A stretch of 64,000 nucleotides of DNA from Semisulcospira habei (GCA_036245525.1 BTPG01000004.1:47989823-48053822); one strand, 5' to 3'; shown: positions 52,454 to 63,248, numbered from the stretch's first letter. The notes: generated by a model not told the origin, from the sequence alone. Program-made: numbers and translations.

Positions 52454-52995
52454 GCCGCCATCATCATAATAATTGTCGTTCCGTGGCCGCCATCATCATA
52501 ATAATTGTCGTTCCTGGCCGCCAGCATCATATTGTCGTTCCGTGGCCGCCAGCATCATAATAATTGTCGTTCCGTGGCCGCCAGCATCATATTGTCGTTC
52601 CGTGGCCGCCATCATCATAATAATTGTCGTTCCGTGGCCGCCAGCATCATATTGTCGTTCCGTGGCCGCCAGCATCATAATAATTGTCGTTCCGTGGCCG
52701 CCAGCATCATAATAATTGTCGTTCCGTGGCCGCCATCGTCATAATAATTGTCGTTCCGTGGCCGCCATCATCATAATAATTGTCGTTCCGTGGCCGATAA
52801 TAATTGTCGTTCCGTGGCCGCCATCATCATAATAATTGTCGTTCCGTAGCCGCCATCATCATAATAATTGTCGTTCCATGGCCGCCATCATCATAATAAT
52901 TGTCGTTCCGTGGCCGCCAGCATCATATTGTCGTTCCGTGGCCGCCAGCATCATATTGTCGTTCCGTGGCCGCCAGCATCATATTGTCGTTCCGT
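52454..52995. repeat. 28/32-bp minisatellite
   Basis: Units GCCGCCATCATCATAATAAT then TGTCGTTCCGTG (32 bp) mixed with units lacking AATA (28 bp, GCCGCCAGCATCATATTGTC then GTTCCGTG). About 18 units; CATC/CAGC variants track the length class. Confidence 0.95.
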
Positions 52996-53138
52996 GCAGT
53001 CTATATACGGATGCAGTTGCTGCGGCAGTCAGTGTTGCTTTTTCACTGAGTGTGATGTGACGATGTCTGGAGTTTAAAGGCTTTTAATTTGCCGCCAAGA
53101 GTGTGATACATTCATGACTAGCTTTGTCGAAAGGTCGT

Positions 53139-53433
53139 TCAACCCATTTAGTCCCGACGCCCAACAGCAGGAGATGGATCGACCATGTTAATTCAAGGGT
53201 AGTGCCGGATTAGCTTGGCGCCATCAGGCGCCAAGCTAATCCGGCACTGCCCTTGAATTACCATGGTCGATCCATCTCCTGGAACTGGTTCATAGTTGTA
53301 AAGTGACACCTCTAAAATTTGAGGAAAGCTGTTAGTTACTAGTTATTGGGGTTTAACGTCAGTCCGGAGAGGGGGCAACTAAGGCCATCTCACGGCGGTT
53401 TAGGGAAAGCGACCTTGGGGTTAAATGGGTTAA
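53139..53433. mobile_element. PH1b element with a nested retroposon tail
   Basis: Left TCAACCCATTTAGTCCCG, right GGGGTTAAATGGGTTAA. Stem variant AGTGCCGGATTAGC/GCTAATCCGGCACT is matched on both arms. The right flank is interrupted at 53330. Confidence 0.85.
53330..53403 (-). mobile_element. SINE-like tail inserted in PH1b
   Basis: Reversed GCCGTGAGATGG-family copy (ATTGGGGTTTAACGTC ... AACTAAGGCCATCTCACGGC). GGAAAGC occurs at 53323-53329 and 53404-53410, a 7-bp target duplication. Removing it restores the PH1b right flank seen at 515-552. Confidence 0.75.
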
Positions 53434-53636
53434 AGTCTTTTAATTTGTCACCAGGACCAGCTTTGTCGAATCGTCGTTTATTATGGCCAGGACATGTGCG
53501 GCGCGGGGCAGCCAACTGGGCACCGGCGCTATGACTATTCATTTTGTGTGCGCTCATAGCGCCATCAGTACAGGAGGCATTGCTACTTTGCGGGTATCAG
53601 ACTAGCCTGTACCTGGTGACACAAAGGTGACACAAA

Positions 53637-53668
53637 TTCAGCCCGATAGCCTTTTGCGTCCTGGGTAG
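53637..53668. mobile_element. PH6 right-end scrap
   Basis: AGCCCGATAGCCTTTTGCGT then CCTGGG is the right end of PH6 with no left partner. Confidence 0.45.
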
Positions 53669-53849
53669 TCTCCGTCCTATCGGGGATGATCGCCAACAAC
53701 TCGGCTTGTGTGCGGCTGGACAAAATTGGTTTTTAATATCCGGCGTGAACATCAAACTCTAAAATGCGTGCTTTTTGCAAGCACAGACGAAAACCACCAC
53801 GACCTCCTCATAGTATAGGTGCAGGTTCGGATCTGGGGGGAGATTCTAG

Positions 53850-54140
53850 GGGTTCCGGACCCCGCCCTCCCCCCCCTCCCGACCCAAAATTGTTTAAAAT
53901 GCTATAACAAAGTCCCTTTTCGGCGTGTTTGGAACCTCTCCCCCCACCCCCACCCCCTCACCCCACCCCCATATTTTATTTTTGGCGAGATTCTACACAC
54001 ACTACACACACGCTAGCCCCCCCCCCCCCCCCCGCCTCGCCACCCGCCCTCCCCCCCCCCCTCGCCCCTCCCCGTTGTTTGTTGGTGGCGAGAGTGTTGA
54101 CACACACACACACCCCCCCCACCCCCCCACCCTCCCGGTG
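53850..54140. repeat. C-rich low-complexity tract
   Basis: Repeated poly-C and CCCCACC runs. Proline-rich frames here are shadows; no gene called. Confidence 0.85.
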
Positions 54141-54293
54141 TTTGATTTTTCGGCCACTGAAAGACGGTCTAGTGCCGCGGCCGAGGCCTTGTGTGTCAGG
54201 TTGAAGGTCCCAAACAAAACGTTGGACCCCCTGCCCCCTCGAGGTAACTGATCCGCCCCTAGGGTGGGCGAGATGTAAGCTGATCTGGCTGCT

Positions 54294-54336
54294 CCCACTA
54301 AGCAAAAGAATCTCGGGTTGACGTTGCTTACTGGGT
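54294..54336. mobile_element. short PH6, centre deleted
   Basis: CCCACTAAGCAAAAGAATCT to CGTTGCTTACTGGG. Confidence 0.6.
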
Positions 54337-54470
54337 GATCAAAACAGGCATGGATTCTCATGAGCCTTTGCGGTTACAGTCACTTACAGTCTTTGACTGA
54401 GACAATTTAGATCTACCTTATACAGTAAAACCTGTCTTTCGCAACCAGCAGGTTTTTTTTTTAATCCATT

Positions 54471-54666
54471 ACATCCTGATTTTGTAAAATTTGCTTATTG
54501 TCCTGTGAAGGCTACATTACAGATTAAGAGATAGATCAACTGTTTTAGTTCAAGGGTGGTGCCAGAATAGCTTGGCGCCTCAGGCGCCAAGCTATTCTGG
54601 CACCACCCTTGAATTATCAGTCAAATGTATTTCAAGCAGTGGGTGTTTCAGGGGCAAAAGGGGTAA
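54471..54666. mobile_element. complete PH1c element
   Basis: TTAATCCATTACATCC to GCAAAAGGGGTAA; perfect core around GGCGCCTCAGGCGCC. Sister of 10136, with CACCACCC where that copy has CACAACCC. Confidence 0.85.
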
Positions 54667-54769
54667 GATATAAAAATGATTTCAGACGTCTTGAAACGCA
54701 GCCAGTCAGTGGCACCTGTCACAAATGATAATCATTCAGGTCGCCACAGCCACCTAAATGATGGTCTTT

Positions 54770-54855
54770 AACCTCCTTCACTGCCGAGTCAACGTGAACA
54801 CGATCCAACTGCAGCACCTTGCTCAGTAGCTGGAGCAGGACTAAGCTCTCTCAGG
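54770..54855. mobile_element. PH2/PH5 chimeric hairpin
   Basis: The left half is PH2 (TTCACTGCCGAG ... GTGAACACGATCCAACTGCA). At 54812 it switches to the PH5 right half (CACCTTGCTCAGTAGCTGGA ... GGACTAAGCTCTCTCA). Neither element has its other half. Confidence 0.65.
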
Positions 54856-54982
54856 CGGCATCTGAGCCCGAGGTCGTGGGCCGGTCAGTCAATCAGTAGT
54901 GATCAGGACACTGCTGGTCTGAGCACGCGTGGGATGGAGATCAGTTCCACACACTTCATTTCTCTAAGCTCACAATGCAACA

Positions 54983-55091
54983 CCCGATGCGCAAAAGGCA
55001 ATCAGACCGGCGTCCGCCGCCGTTGGTCCGCGCACGGCCGTGCGCGGGCCAACGGCGGCCGATGCCGGCCCAATGGCCTTTGCGCGCTGGG
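54983..55091. mobile_element. PH6 hairpin
   Basis: CCCGATGCGCAAAAGGCAAT to GGCCTTTGCGCGCTGGG; inner GCCGTTGGTCCGCGCACGGC with one G/T-type mismatch to the other arm. Confidence 0.8.
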
Positions 55092-55458
55092 CAGTGACCG
55101 AGGGGTGTGTTTCACTATGACTTTGCTCACTGGACACTCGCCGACTCGTCAGTGCAAGTGCTTGGGCGGTTTCACTGTCGCACTGTTTTCCAAAGTGATC
55201 CAAGGTTCATCAGAATGCGTGAGAAAATGCCGTAAAGATCTAAATCACAGACCAACACAAAGACAATTTATGCCAACTTTGAAGTTTCACAGAATGAACT
55301 ACACGATTGTTGGAAGGGAAAATGATATTTTGCCAGTTACAGCGTGTTTTTATCACGGAGGTCGTGCAGGAGTCGTTCGGTAGTTTGAATTGCAAGGTAT
55401 GATCGGACGCTCGTGCAGTTACACTGACGACACACGAGCTGGATGATCATTGTGGTGT

Positions 55459-55518
55459 TTAATCCTTTGCTGTAGGAATCATTGCGACAAATGCCGCTAC
55501 CGACACGCAAAGAGTTAA
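55459..55518. mobile_element. PH3 element, left arm deleted
   Basis: TTAATCCTTTGC then directly AGGAATCATTGCGACAAATG and CCGCTACCGACACGCAAAGA, ending GTTAA. TTAA both sides. Confidence 0.75.
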
Positions 55519-55594
55519 GACAAAAGCGCACCTAAAAACGTGATTGCGGCCGAAGTTGTGTTGTCATGCAGATGATGAGACGTGTCGGGCGCAC

Positions 55595-55810
55595 TTAACT
55601 CGTTCTACCCCAACACCCAACTCCCCAAATTTTGCCGTTGTTTTCTGAAGACTGCATTTGCAGTGCAGGACACAAATCGACCATGGCAGTTCAAGGGTGA
55701 TGCCAGAATAGCTTGGCGCCTATAGGCGCCAAGCTATTCTGGCATCACCCGTGAACTGATCATGCTCGATCTTTATCTTGCTGTGGTGTGTCTGGGGTAG
55801 AATGAGTTAA
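55595..55810. mobile_element. complete PH1a element
   Basis: TTAACTCGTTCTACCCCAAC to GGGGTAGAATGAGTTAA; near-perfect core with TGATGCC/GGCATCA. Confidence 0.9.
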
Positions 55811-56235
55811 AGTACCATTACGCATAATCCGAAGACACGTTTCTGCACCATTTGTGTTTGTGATGTCTTGTTGACACACCTAATGAACTTTAACAGCAGT
55901 TTGGACAGGCAGCAACATCACATGCGTAATCGCACTAGTGCAGCCGTTAGCCGTTTCAAACTATTTTTAGCTGTTTCTCGTACTGATAGCACTGTATTTA
56001 TAGAAAGGAGTGGAGTCATTGTCACAATGTCAGGTTACTTGATATTAAGACGACGTGTGCTGAACTACTGGATTCTCCTGTGTCCAAATGAACTATAAGT
56101 AGACCTGTGTGTAGCGTTTCGTAACCGTTTCGTTACAGAAGTGTATCATGTCTTTGCGGAACAGTTACGGCGGTATTAGGCCTTCAAAGTGCCCGATGTT
56201 AATCCACCGTTGGTCAGTAGTCAAAACTGAGACAT
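55811..56235. other. unassigned sequence
   Basis: A 76-residue frame from 55868 lacks any recognisable domain; no repeats seen. Confidence 0.5.
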
Positions 56236-56315
56236 ATAACCCTTTGGCTGTCGGTGAGGTGATTCCTGCAGGGGAAACCTCGACAAAAGTCGCCACCGAC
56301 AGCCAATGGGGTTAA
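56236..56315. mobile_element. PH3 element
   Basis: ATAACCCTTTGGCTGTCGGT to CCACCGACAGCCAATGGGGT then TAA. It carries the GGCTGTC/GACAGCC variant on both arms. Confidence 0.75.
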
Positions 56316-56729
56316 CTTTAGCGCCAGCTTAAAACAGGGGAGTGTGTATACGCGTCGCGTCATGTGTAATTTGACAGTACTCGTGCAGAAGTCCATACGG
56401 TGTAGGCCTACGTGTTTCAGTCCCATGATGAATCAGTTTTATCGGCGATCATCAAGCGACAGATGTCACAAGCGAGCATCAGTGCGAGCCGGCTTTTCAC
56501 ACACCGGATCATATTTCATGGGCCACACTGAATCCGAAACGTACGCCTGCCGCCGTTTGTAGGTGCGCGTACGGCGAGGGTGTCGCGTTCTGTGCCGACT
56601 TGAATGTATGCGGACAGAGCGACACTGAATATTTCACGAGGCCTAAACCCAAGCGCGCCAGAGACACGATAAGCATTATACTTATATTCATGTACGCGCG
56701 TCAGATTTTCACGTGCAAGGCAGATCATT

Positions 56730-56793
56730 GTGCTGGTCTGTGGTTTTGGACCTTACGGCCTTCGGCCGTAAGGTCAAAAATCACAGACCAGCA
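56730..56793. mobile_element. PH8 foldback
   Basis: GTGCTGGTCTGTGGTTTTGG to AAAATCACAGACCAGCA, with ACCTTACGGCC/GGCCGTAAGGT inside, where the 9150 copy has ACGTTACGGCC/GGCCGTAACGT. The G/C swap is matched on both arms. Confidence 0.8.
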
Positions 56794-57404
56794 GAAATTT
56801 CATTGACCATAGCAACACGTGATGTACGAGTACTATCTTTTTTTTTTTTCCTCCAAATTTGTCCGCAATGTGCAGGTTGTGTTCAGAACATTTCGTCATA
56901 CTGACGTCAGTGTTTTTAGCAGGCCTAAGTGTCATCGTGTGTGAGTGGGCGTGCGTGCCGTGCGGCAGCTGTGCCGCAAAGGAAACATATTTGTTTATAT
57001 TAACCATCAGATGTGTTCTGTGTGAATTGTGGACTTCCGTGCGTTCCGCATCACAGCTCAGGGAATATTCAGTAACAAAAATTACTCCGTCTGTGCTTTG
57101 GCCGCCCCACCATTGTGGTATGGCGATTTAATTCTCTGCACAGGCGGCTCGGCGGCGCGGCCAAGCGCCGTGACAGAAGGTGATATCAGTGTGTCTCTCT
57201 TGTGTACTTTTTGTGTAATACATGTCAGTGTGTCGTGTAGGTATACCACATCTAATAACAAAACCAGACCCCCCCCCCCCCCCACACACACACACACACA
57301 CACACCCCACCAGCCCTCCCCCCAAAGGCAAAAACACGCTTTAAATGACAGAGATAAAGAACAGAACGTGATTTTACTGCGTTTCAGTCAACATTGTCTT
57401 TTTG
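56794..57404. other. unassigned sequence with C-run and (CA)n
   Basis: A T-run at 56838-56848 and a C-run followed by (CA)n at 57270-57304. Frames up to 134 residues are not convincing. Confidence 0.5.
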
Positions 57405-57626
57405 TTACTCCCGTTCAGGGCCGAGAAATCTGAACACCACCCAACTGCAAGAGGTATAGATCCTCATGAGCCCCCGCAGTTGCGGGGGCTCATGAGAATC
57501 TATGCCTCTTGCTGATACCACTTCGAATACATGTTCCTGGGAATGCTAGGGCTATTTGTTGTGGAATTACTGAACGCTGAAGACTGCAGAAACACAGGCT
57601 GCGTCAAGCGGCACAGAAAGGGTTAA
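57405..57626. mobile_element. complete PH2 element, reversed
   Basis: TTACTCCCGTTCAGGGCCG at left (TTAA mutated to TTAC), stem 57447-57512 with centre CCCCCGCAGTTGCGGGGG, right flank GCGTCAAGCGGCACAG then AAAGGGTTAA. Confidence 0.85.
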
Positions 57627-58342
57627 TTCACGCGTCGTTCTATTGTGATCTAATAACATCGCATAAAAAAGAAACAGTAATCTGTTTTAAGTCCCTTCTA
57701 CATATAAAAGGGACTTTTTAGGACGGGTCGCGGTAGGGCGAATTTAATAGCGTCATGTCTAGTTACGCTAACTTTGCTGCTGAACGTACATTTTTGGCGC
57801 AAAGCGCCGATTGTGCGTATGTATTTTCCAAACTGTGTCATACAAATGAAACCCAGACCAAAACAGTGACTATCAGGCGAGCATAAATTCATAACAGGGA
57901 CAAAAACCGCACTTAAAAAGAATAATTACAAATAAGTTGTGTTGAAATTATTCCTTCTTGATGCTTTCCTTTTGGGGATTTTCTTTAAAACTGTACTATA
58001 GTGTTGTAACCGTTCTCTCTACGCTTGTGTTTCTTTCTTCTTCTTCTTTTTTTTTTTTTTGGCGGGGGGAGGGGGGGGGAGGTAGGGGGGGGGGGGAGTT
58101 CTCAGACATACTTAGAGTTTTCAGAGGTTACCATTTTTATTTGTTAAAACGTTTCTTCTTTCATCTCGGGACACAGCACCGCTTTTGACACTTTTTTTAA
58201 AAGGTAGGGCTGATCATATCTTCATGCACTTGTCCTCCTCCCCGCCTCCACCCCACCTCCCTAACAAAACAAGATTAATCGGGCACTTCTGATTCTTATA
58301 TGGTGTAAAAAAAAAAATTATTGAAAAGAATGTTCTACCTCA
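57627..58342. other. unassigned sequence
   Basis: Small inverted repeat AAGTCCC TTCTACATATAAAA GGGACTT near 57691-57718 and a T/G-rich tract at 58043-58097. No gene recognised. Confidence 0.5.
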
Positions 58343-58990
58343 GACAGTAGCGGTGACGTAAAAGAAGCAACTCCGTCACCACGCAGACATTGACACAATA
58401 CTCTAAATATGACGCAAATCTCTCTCACGCGCGTTCTGTCTCTCCCTCACAAACATGCCCGCATGGCCAGGAGGCATAGATCCTCATACGCCCGGAGGGT
58501 GCATGAGGATCTATGCCTCTTGGAGATGTTTAGAGCGCGCGTGCACGCACGCACTAACATGCACACTCACACATCGGCGCGCTTACAGAAGAGCATGCAA
58601 GTGACCCGTGTACTTAGTATATCATGTAGCTAGGCAAAGTCAACCAGCTTTCACACAAATTATAGCAAGACTGAATCTGTACCGTGAAATTCTAGTTTTG
58701 TCACCATTTTGTCAAGCCTCTGAAGCGAAAGTGAAACTCATATCACGTAGTAAACTATAAAATTACGTAAAAACTAAAACTTACGTCATGACACTAATGA
58801 CATTTGACAAAACAATGACGCGTATGTCCTGCGCCCATTATAGAACTCACTGACGCATTGGCAGATCTGCGAGACTTTTTTAATAGGATATATTTAAACA
58901 TCAGAATTAGGTCAAAGACAAAAGATAGAGAACCTTGACAGCGAGGACAGCTCTCATATAGAGCTTTGTGGGTTATGGTTCATCGCATCC
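58343..58990. repeat. ~640-bp duplicated segment, copy 2
   Basis: Second copy of 30240-30878 in the same orientation. The embedded hairpin (58464-58527) reads GGAGGCATAGATCCTCATAC to GGATCTATGCCTCTTGGAG. Immediately after, 30 bases of PH9 right-end sequence (AGCACTGAGTAATTCCCCTT) are present that copy 1 lacks. Confidence 0.85.
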
Positions 58991-59319
58991 AGCACTGAGT
59001 AATTCCCCTTGGTATGTGTACATCCCATCTTGTTTTGTTGTTGTTGTTTTGTAGTTTTGTCGTTTTACAGCGTGTTTCTGTCTGTGTTGTTGTGCTTTAT
59101 TGCGTCAGTACATGTGTACACTAAACACTTGATTGTCATTCTGTTTGGTCTGGCTGGTTGTAAAACAAACACATACATACTATACGCTTGAGCAATATGC
59201 AAAGCTGTGTTTGCAGCTATATAAACACACCAGTGTATATGTCTCTGGTGTGTCCTGAATAAGTGGTTACAGCTGCCATTTATTTTAGTATGCCAGCCGT
59301 ATCTGTAAAGATATTTACC

Positions 59320-59410
59320 AGTAAGTCAACGATCATCGGGCTGACGTCGGTCTCAGCTGTGCGCGGGCCCACTGCGGCCGACGTCGGCCCGAGGACCTTT
59401 GTGTCTTGGG
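59320..59410. mobile_element. PH6 hairpin, left side eroded
   Basis: AGTAAGTCAACGATCATCGG left, CCCGAGGACCTTTGTGTCTT right; only the right inner arm GCGCGGGCCCACTGCGGCCG is complete. Confidence 0.65.
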
Positions 59411-59968
59411 TTTGGTTTAGTAGGTTTAGTGCTTTGTTTTTACAGGCGAAATGGCTCACGCAGATACTGTGCAAGTAATTCGACTAGTGAGGCAAATTTG
59501 CACCAAATGTAAGATCAGAAAGTGTGACTGACAAGCGTGGAAAATGCAAAGAAAATCCCAACCAAAAACAAAAACAAACAACAAAACCAAAAAAAAAAAG
59601 AAGAAAAAGAAGCACACTTTAGAAAGGACATTTGCAACGCAGTTGTGTTACAATTTTCCTTTCTAAGCGTGTTTCTTTCTTTGTTGAAATTTGAACTAAG
59701 GTTTCACGAGTCTTCCTTTTTCCTTCTGGTCCGGTTATGCACGCTAGCTTACTGCACGTCTGTATCGGCCATCTGGGTGGGAATCGGATGGATTGGAAGA
59801 CTCGTCTTCCTGCCGCTGGAGGTGAAGGAGTTAAGCAAGTCATGACAATGCGTTTATTCGAGGTGTATCAAATTACACTGTGACTCCGCAGAGACACGCG
59901 TACGTGCTTTCTTGATGTGTTTCGATTTTTACCGCGTCAACCTCCTCTCCTGTCAGGACGTGGAACGC

Positions 59969-60076
59969 CAGCAAGCAAAAAACCCTCATAACCGTCTGCC
60001 GCATTGGACCCGCGCACGACAGTGCGCGGGTCCAATGCGGCAGACGGTCGGCCCGATGACCTTTTGGCTTTACCAG
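59969..60076. mobile_element. PH6 hairpin
   Basis: CCAGCAAGCAAAAAACCCTC to GACCTTTTGGCTTTACCAG; perfect inner stem ACCGTCTGCCGCATTGGACC with its complement, where other copies have GGCCCGCG. Confidence 0.8.
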
Positions 60077-60138
60077 GACAGACAAGATTGATACCGGCCG
60101 TAAATCGATACACTTCGTGGCTTCGTGGGGAGGGGGGC

Positions 60139-60226
60139 GGGGGGGGGGGGGGGGGGGGGGGGGGGAAACCGTCGCGAACAAACGAAAAAACAAAACAAAA
60201 CAAAATACCCCCCCCCCCCCCCCCCA
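60139..60226. repeat. G-run and C-run in inverted arrangement
   Basis: About 27 G (60139-60165) and 19 C (60208-60226) separated by 42 A-rich bases, then a T-run. Confidence 0.9.
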
Positions 60227-60450
60227 ATTTTTTTTTTTTTATCTCTGCTTGGGGCCTGTGGTCCGTCCTCTGAAGTTTTGAGAATTGATGTTTTCTTCTC
60301 TAATTCGATTGTCACAAAGTCTCGTTTTTCCAAACCCGAGAGCTACACATCTCGTGTTTAACCAAACGATTTTGCGCACTGTCTCCCGGTGTACTTAAGA
60401 GTCCGGAGTGAATGCAGCCAGAGTGCAGATCAATTTGAAAACGGCCTGTC

Positions 60451-60580
60451 CTGTGAAGGCAAAAGACAGTAAGTCTGGTTTTTTTTTTTTTTGTTTTTTT
60501 TTTGTTGTGAAAAGCGAGATTTTCATTGTATTACAATGAAAATCTTGCTTTTCACAAAAATGAACTTAATGCCTTCACAG
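60451..60580. repeat. foldback with T-rich spacer
   Basis: Outer CTGTGAAGGC/GCCTTCACAG; inner GTGAAAAGCGAGATTTTCAT and ATGAAAATCTTGCTTTTCAC around TGTATTACA. Confidence 0.75.
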
Positions 60581-60791
60581 AGCAGAAGTAGAGGAATAGC
60601 CCTGTTTTCTCGTCTTCCCCCCCCCCCCCCCCCCTTCCTGGCATTGTTGAATCTTTTTTAATCGTGAGGTAGTTGGCTCACTTGTTCATTGGATCGTCCG
60701 TTCATTTATTCGTTTCTTCATTTGGTTTTTTGTTCATTTCTTCCTTCCTTCGTATGTGTGACGATGCATTCACACATCATGTTTGTGTTAA

Positions 60792-61015
60792 TTAACCCTT
60801 ATCATTCGGAATACACCAGTGTGTGAAATAAGTTTGACTATAATAGTTTAAGGGTAGTGCCAGAATAGCTTGGCACCTCTAGGCGCCAAGTCATTCTGGC
60901 ACCACCATTGAACTAAAGCCATTGGTCTATATCTTTATCCGCAAGTGCTATGATGTAGCTTGCGTATGGCAGTGTTCAGATTTGAAGCTTTTAGCCTCAG
61001 TATGATATGGGTTAA
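60792..61015. mobile_element. complete PH1d element
   Basis: TTAACCCTTATCATTCGG to GTATGATATGGGTTAA with TTAA both sides. Sister of 33590. Arms have picked up unpaired changes (TTGGCACC, AAGTCATTC). Confidence 0.88.
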
Positions 61016-61178
61016 ACGCTAAACGTTTAGTGCTTATCGTCTTCTGTCCACCACGAAGGTGATTTCAAAGACGGGGCACCGAAAAGAGGCCTGTACAAAT
61101 TTTACCCCAGCTGGGTCGAACCCACGACCTTTTGGTCAAGAGTCGAACGCTGTATCACAGAGCCACCCAGATCCCCGT
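61012..61178 (-). mobile_element. tRNA-derived SINE interrupted at its tail
   Basis: On the minus strand GGGTGGCTCTGTGATACAGC, then GGTCGTGGGTTCGACCCAGC (B box) and CTTTGAAATCACCTTCGTGG to CTAAACGTTTAGCG. GTTTGTGTTA at 61179-61188 and again at 60781-60790 are its target duplication; PH1d sits between the tail and the far copy. Confidence 0.82.
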
Positions 61179-61581
61179 GTTTGTGTTAGTGTATAAGTAC
61201 AGTATTGCATATGCTTGTTGTTGATGCTGATGCACTGTGCAAGTTTTGATATGGACTCCACTTTTGTCGAAACGGGATGAGGTGTGGATAGGAGGGGGTG
61301 TGGGGCGTGTCAGGTCGCTATGCAGCACAAAAAAAATGATGCGAACACGGAAACTAAATAAATTACGATTATAATGACGCCAGGTATCAAACTTGCTGAC
61401 TTGCAGAACTTTCTGTTCGATGCACGGCGCACGCGAACTCTCATTTGATCTACTGTTTGCTAAAGTTTCCATCGAACAGTGCCCGGCTTTCCTTTCAGGG
61501 CTGCGCGTTGCATGCTGCGCCTTACATGGCCAAATTATCGATGCCAGCCTTACCAATTCCTCACTCCAGATCCTTCCGTCT

Positions 61582-61645
61582 GCAAGAGGCATAGATTCAC
61601 CTGAGCCCCCTTGCATCCGCAGGGGCTCATGACTATACCTCTTGA
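61582..61645. mobile_element. PH2 hairpin, right arm shortened
   Basis: GCAAGAGGCATAGATTCACC to GGGGCTCATGACTATACCTC. Confidence 0.7.
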
Positions 61646-61738
61646 CTACCTAAACTCTTACCACCTGTGTTCGAAACGCGAGTATTTTTAGGCCGTACGA
61701 ACGTCGGACCGACTATTACGGCAGTCGCGCCAAAATCT

Positions 61739-61807
61739 GCAAGAGGCATATAATTATTCTCATGAGCCCCTGCATCCACCGGGGCGCATGAGAATGTATG
61801 CCTCTTG
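61739..61807. mobile_element. PH2 hairpin
   Basis: GCAAGAGGCATATAATTATT to CGCATGAGAATGTATGCCTC; the left arm has an extra TAATTA. Confidence 0.7.
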
Positions 61808-62207
61808 TCACGCGAGAATCGCGTGAACCCTGTCTCAAATAGAGGGCGGCCGTGTCGGGGTTTCGCGCACGGCTGTTATGCCAATTGCACCAAAATCGCT
61901 AGGGACAATTGTCCGCCAGGACCATGAAAGGGAAATGTCGATCTCTCCTGCAGTGTGGTGGCAAAAAACTATTTTCTCCGTTTCTGGGAACAGTTGGACA
62001 CTGACATCCCCATGCTCTATTTCGTATGGGAAATACTAGAGAGAGATATATTATCTTATATATATAAGAGGCTTAGTTTTACTTGCAAGAGTCATGACGT
62101 CGAAACATGAGCCCTATAGTTAGCGCTATGTTGACCAAAGAACATAATTTATTTGTTTGTTTGTTTGTGTTTGCTTGGTTGGTTGGGTTGTTTTTGTTAT
62201 TGTTTGT
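61808..62207. other. unassigned sequence
   Basis: No feature recognised beyond a short TATATATA palindrome near 62059. Confidence 0.5.
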
Positions 62208-62310
62208 TATTTATTTATTTGTCTGTCTATTTATTTATGTATTTATTTATGTATTTATTTATGTATTTATTTATGTATTTATTTATGTATTTATTTATTT
62301 ATTTATTGTT
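62208..62310. repeat. (ATTT)n / 12-bp TATTTATTTATG array
   Basis: ATTT repeats with GTAT every 12 bases from about 62227. Confidence 0.95.
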
Positions 62311-62613
62311 TATTCATTTTTTTCTTGTCGTGGGAACAGCATTAAAGTTAAATTTAGAAACCATCAGGATTACGTATAAATAAATGATGGCTTATGGTTT
62401 ATGCCGGCAAGAGGCATATTTCCAAATCCGTTCCTGTCATTCAATGCACTCTCCCCCCCCCCCCCCCCCTTCACCTCCAAATTTATTTTTATATATTTTT
62501 CTGAACTGAGAAAAGTAAGAAACTGTAACCTGATATCACCTTCTTCAAAAAAACCAGTGTCATTTTATATTCATGTCTTGTCAGCAAGAGGCAGTTCTGT
62601 CTGCTAACAACAG

Positions 62614-62679
62614 GCAAGACACATAGATCCTCATGAGCCCTTGCGAACGCAAGGGCTCCAGAGGATATGTGTCTCTTGC
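62614..62679. mobile_element. PH2 hairpin; two left-arm stubs nearby
   Basis: GCAAGACACATAGATCCTCA to GAGGATATGTGTCTCTTGC, centre CCCTTGCGAACGCAAGGG. The ACACAT/ATGTGT variant is on both arms. Stubs GCAAGAGGCA lie at 62407 and 62584. Confidence 0.8.
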
Positions 62680-63156
62680 AGATGGTAGGGGTTTGAGTGA
62701 ACACTGGCTGAAACAGATCGTCATTGCCAAACTGGAATCATGCTAGCTCCAAGGGTGTGGATGGCTCGTGGATGCTATGTATGTCTGCCACTGTTTCTCT
62801 GTGGCCTTGCACAAGCCGGGCCTTACGACCTCAGAAACTCAATTTTCTATATAATTCCTTCGCACCACTGACTGTTCAAGTCAGCCCAGAGCTGCGCTGC
62901 CTGCGGCTGGAGAACTGAACAAAGCCCGGTGAGCAGACGAGCAGACTTCTCATCAACACCACCACCATGACCACACACACAACCATCCGCCCCAGAATTA
63001 TAAAGAACTCCCCTACGAGGAAAGAATCACGCTTGGAAAGGACAAACACAAACATTCTATTTTGCTCAAAATAGACATACGCACAGATCATGGACTGCAA
63101 TATAAAAAAAAAATTTAAAAAAACTATCTGATGCGCGCGTTACATGACCGTGTTAG

Positions 63157-63248
63157 TTAACCCTTTGGGTGTCGGTAGCGGTTTTAGTCGCGATGAATCC
63201 TGCAGGGATTCATCGCGACTAAACCCGCTACAGACACCCAAAGGGTTC
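63157..63248. mobile_element. complete PH3 element, nearly perfect
   Basis: TTAACCCTTTGGGTGTCGG to CAGACACCCAAAGGGTTCA; the stem spans the whole element around ATCCTGCAGGGAT with two mismatches. Confidence 0.92.

Noticed and set aside
52051..52560. 159- and 126-residue Arg/Cys-rich repeats
   Set aside because: The 23-bp minisatellite is open in many frames on both strands; repeat periodicity, not coding, explains it.
53925..54361. Proline-rich and glycine-rich frames
   Set aside because: Low-complexity C-rich DNA.
55868..56098. 76-residue frame as a gene
   Set aside because: No homology recognised, and the length is within chance expectation for non-coding DNA.
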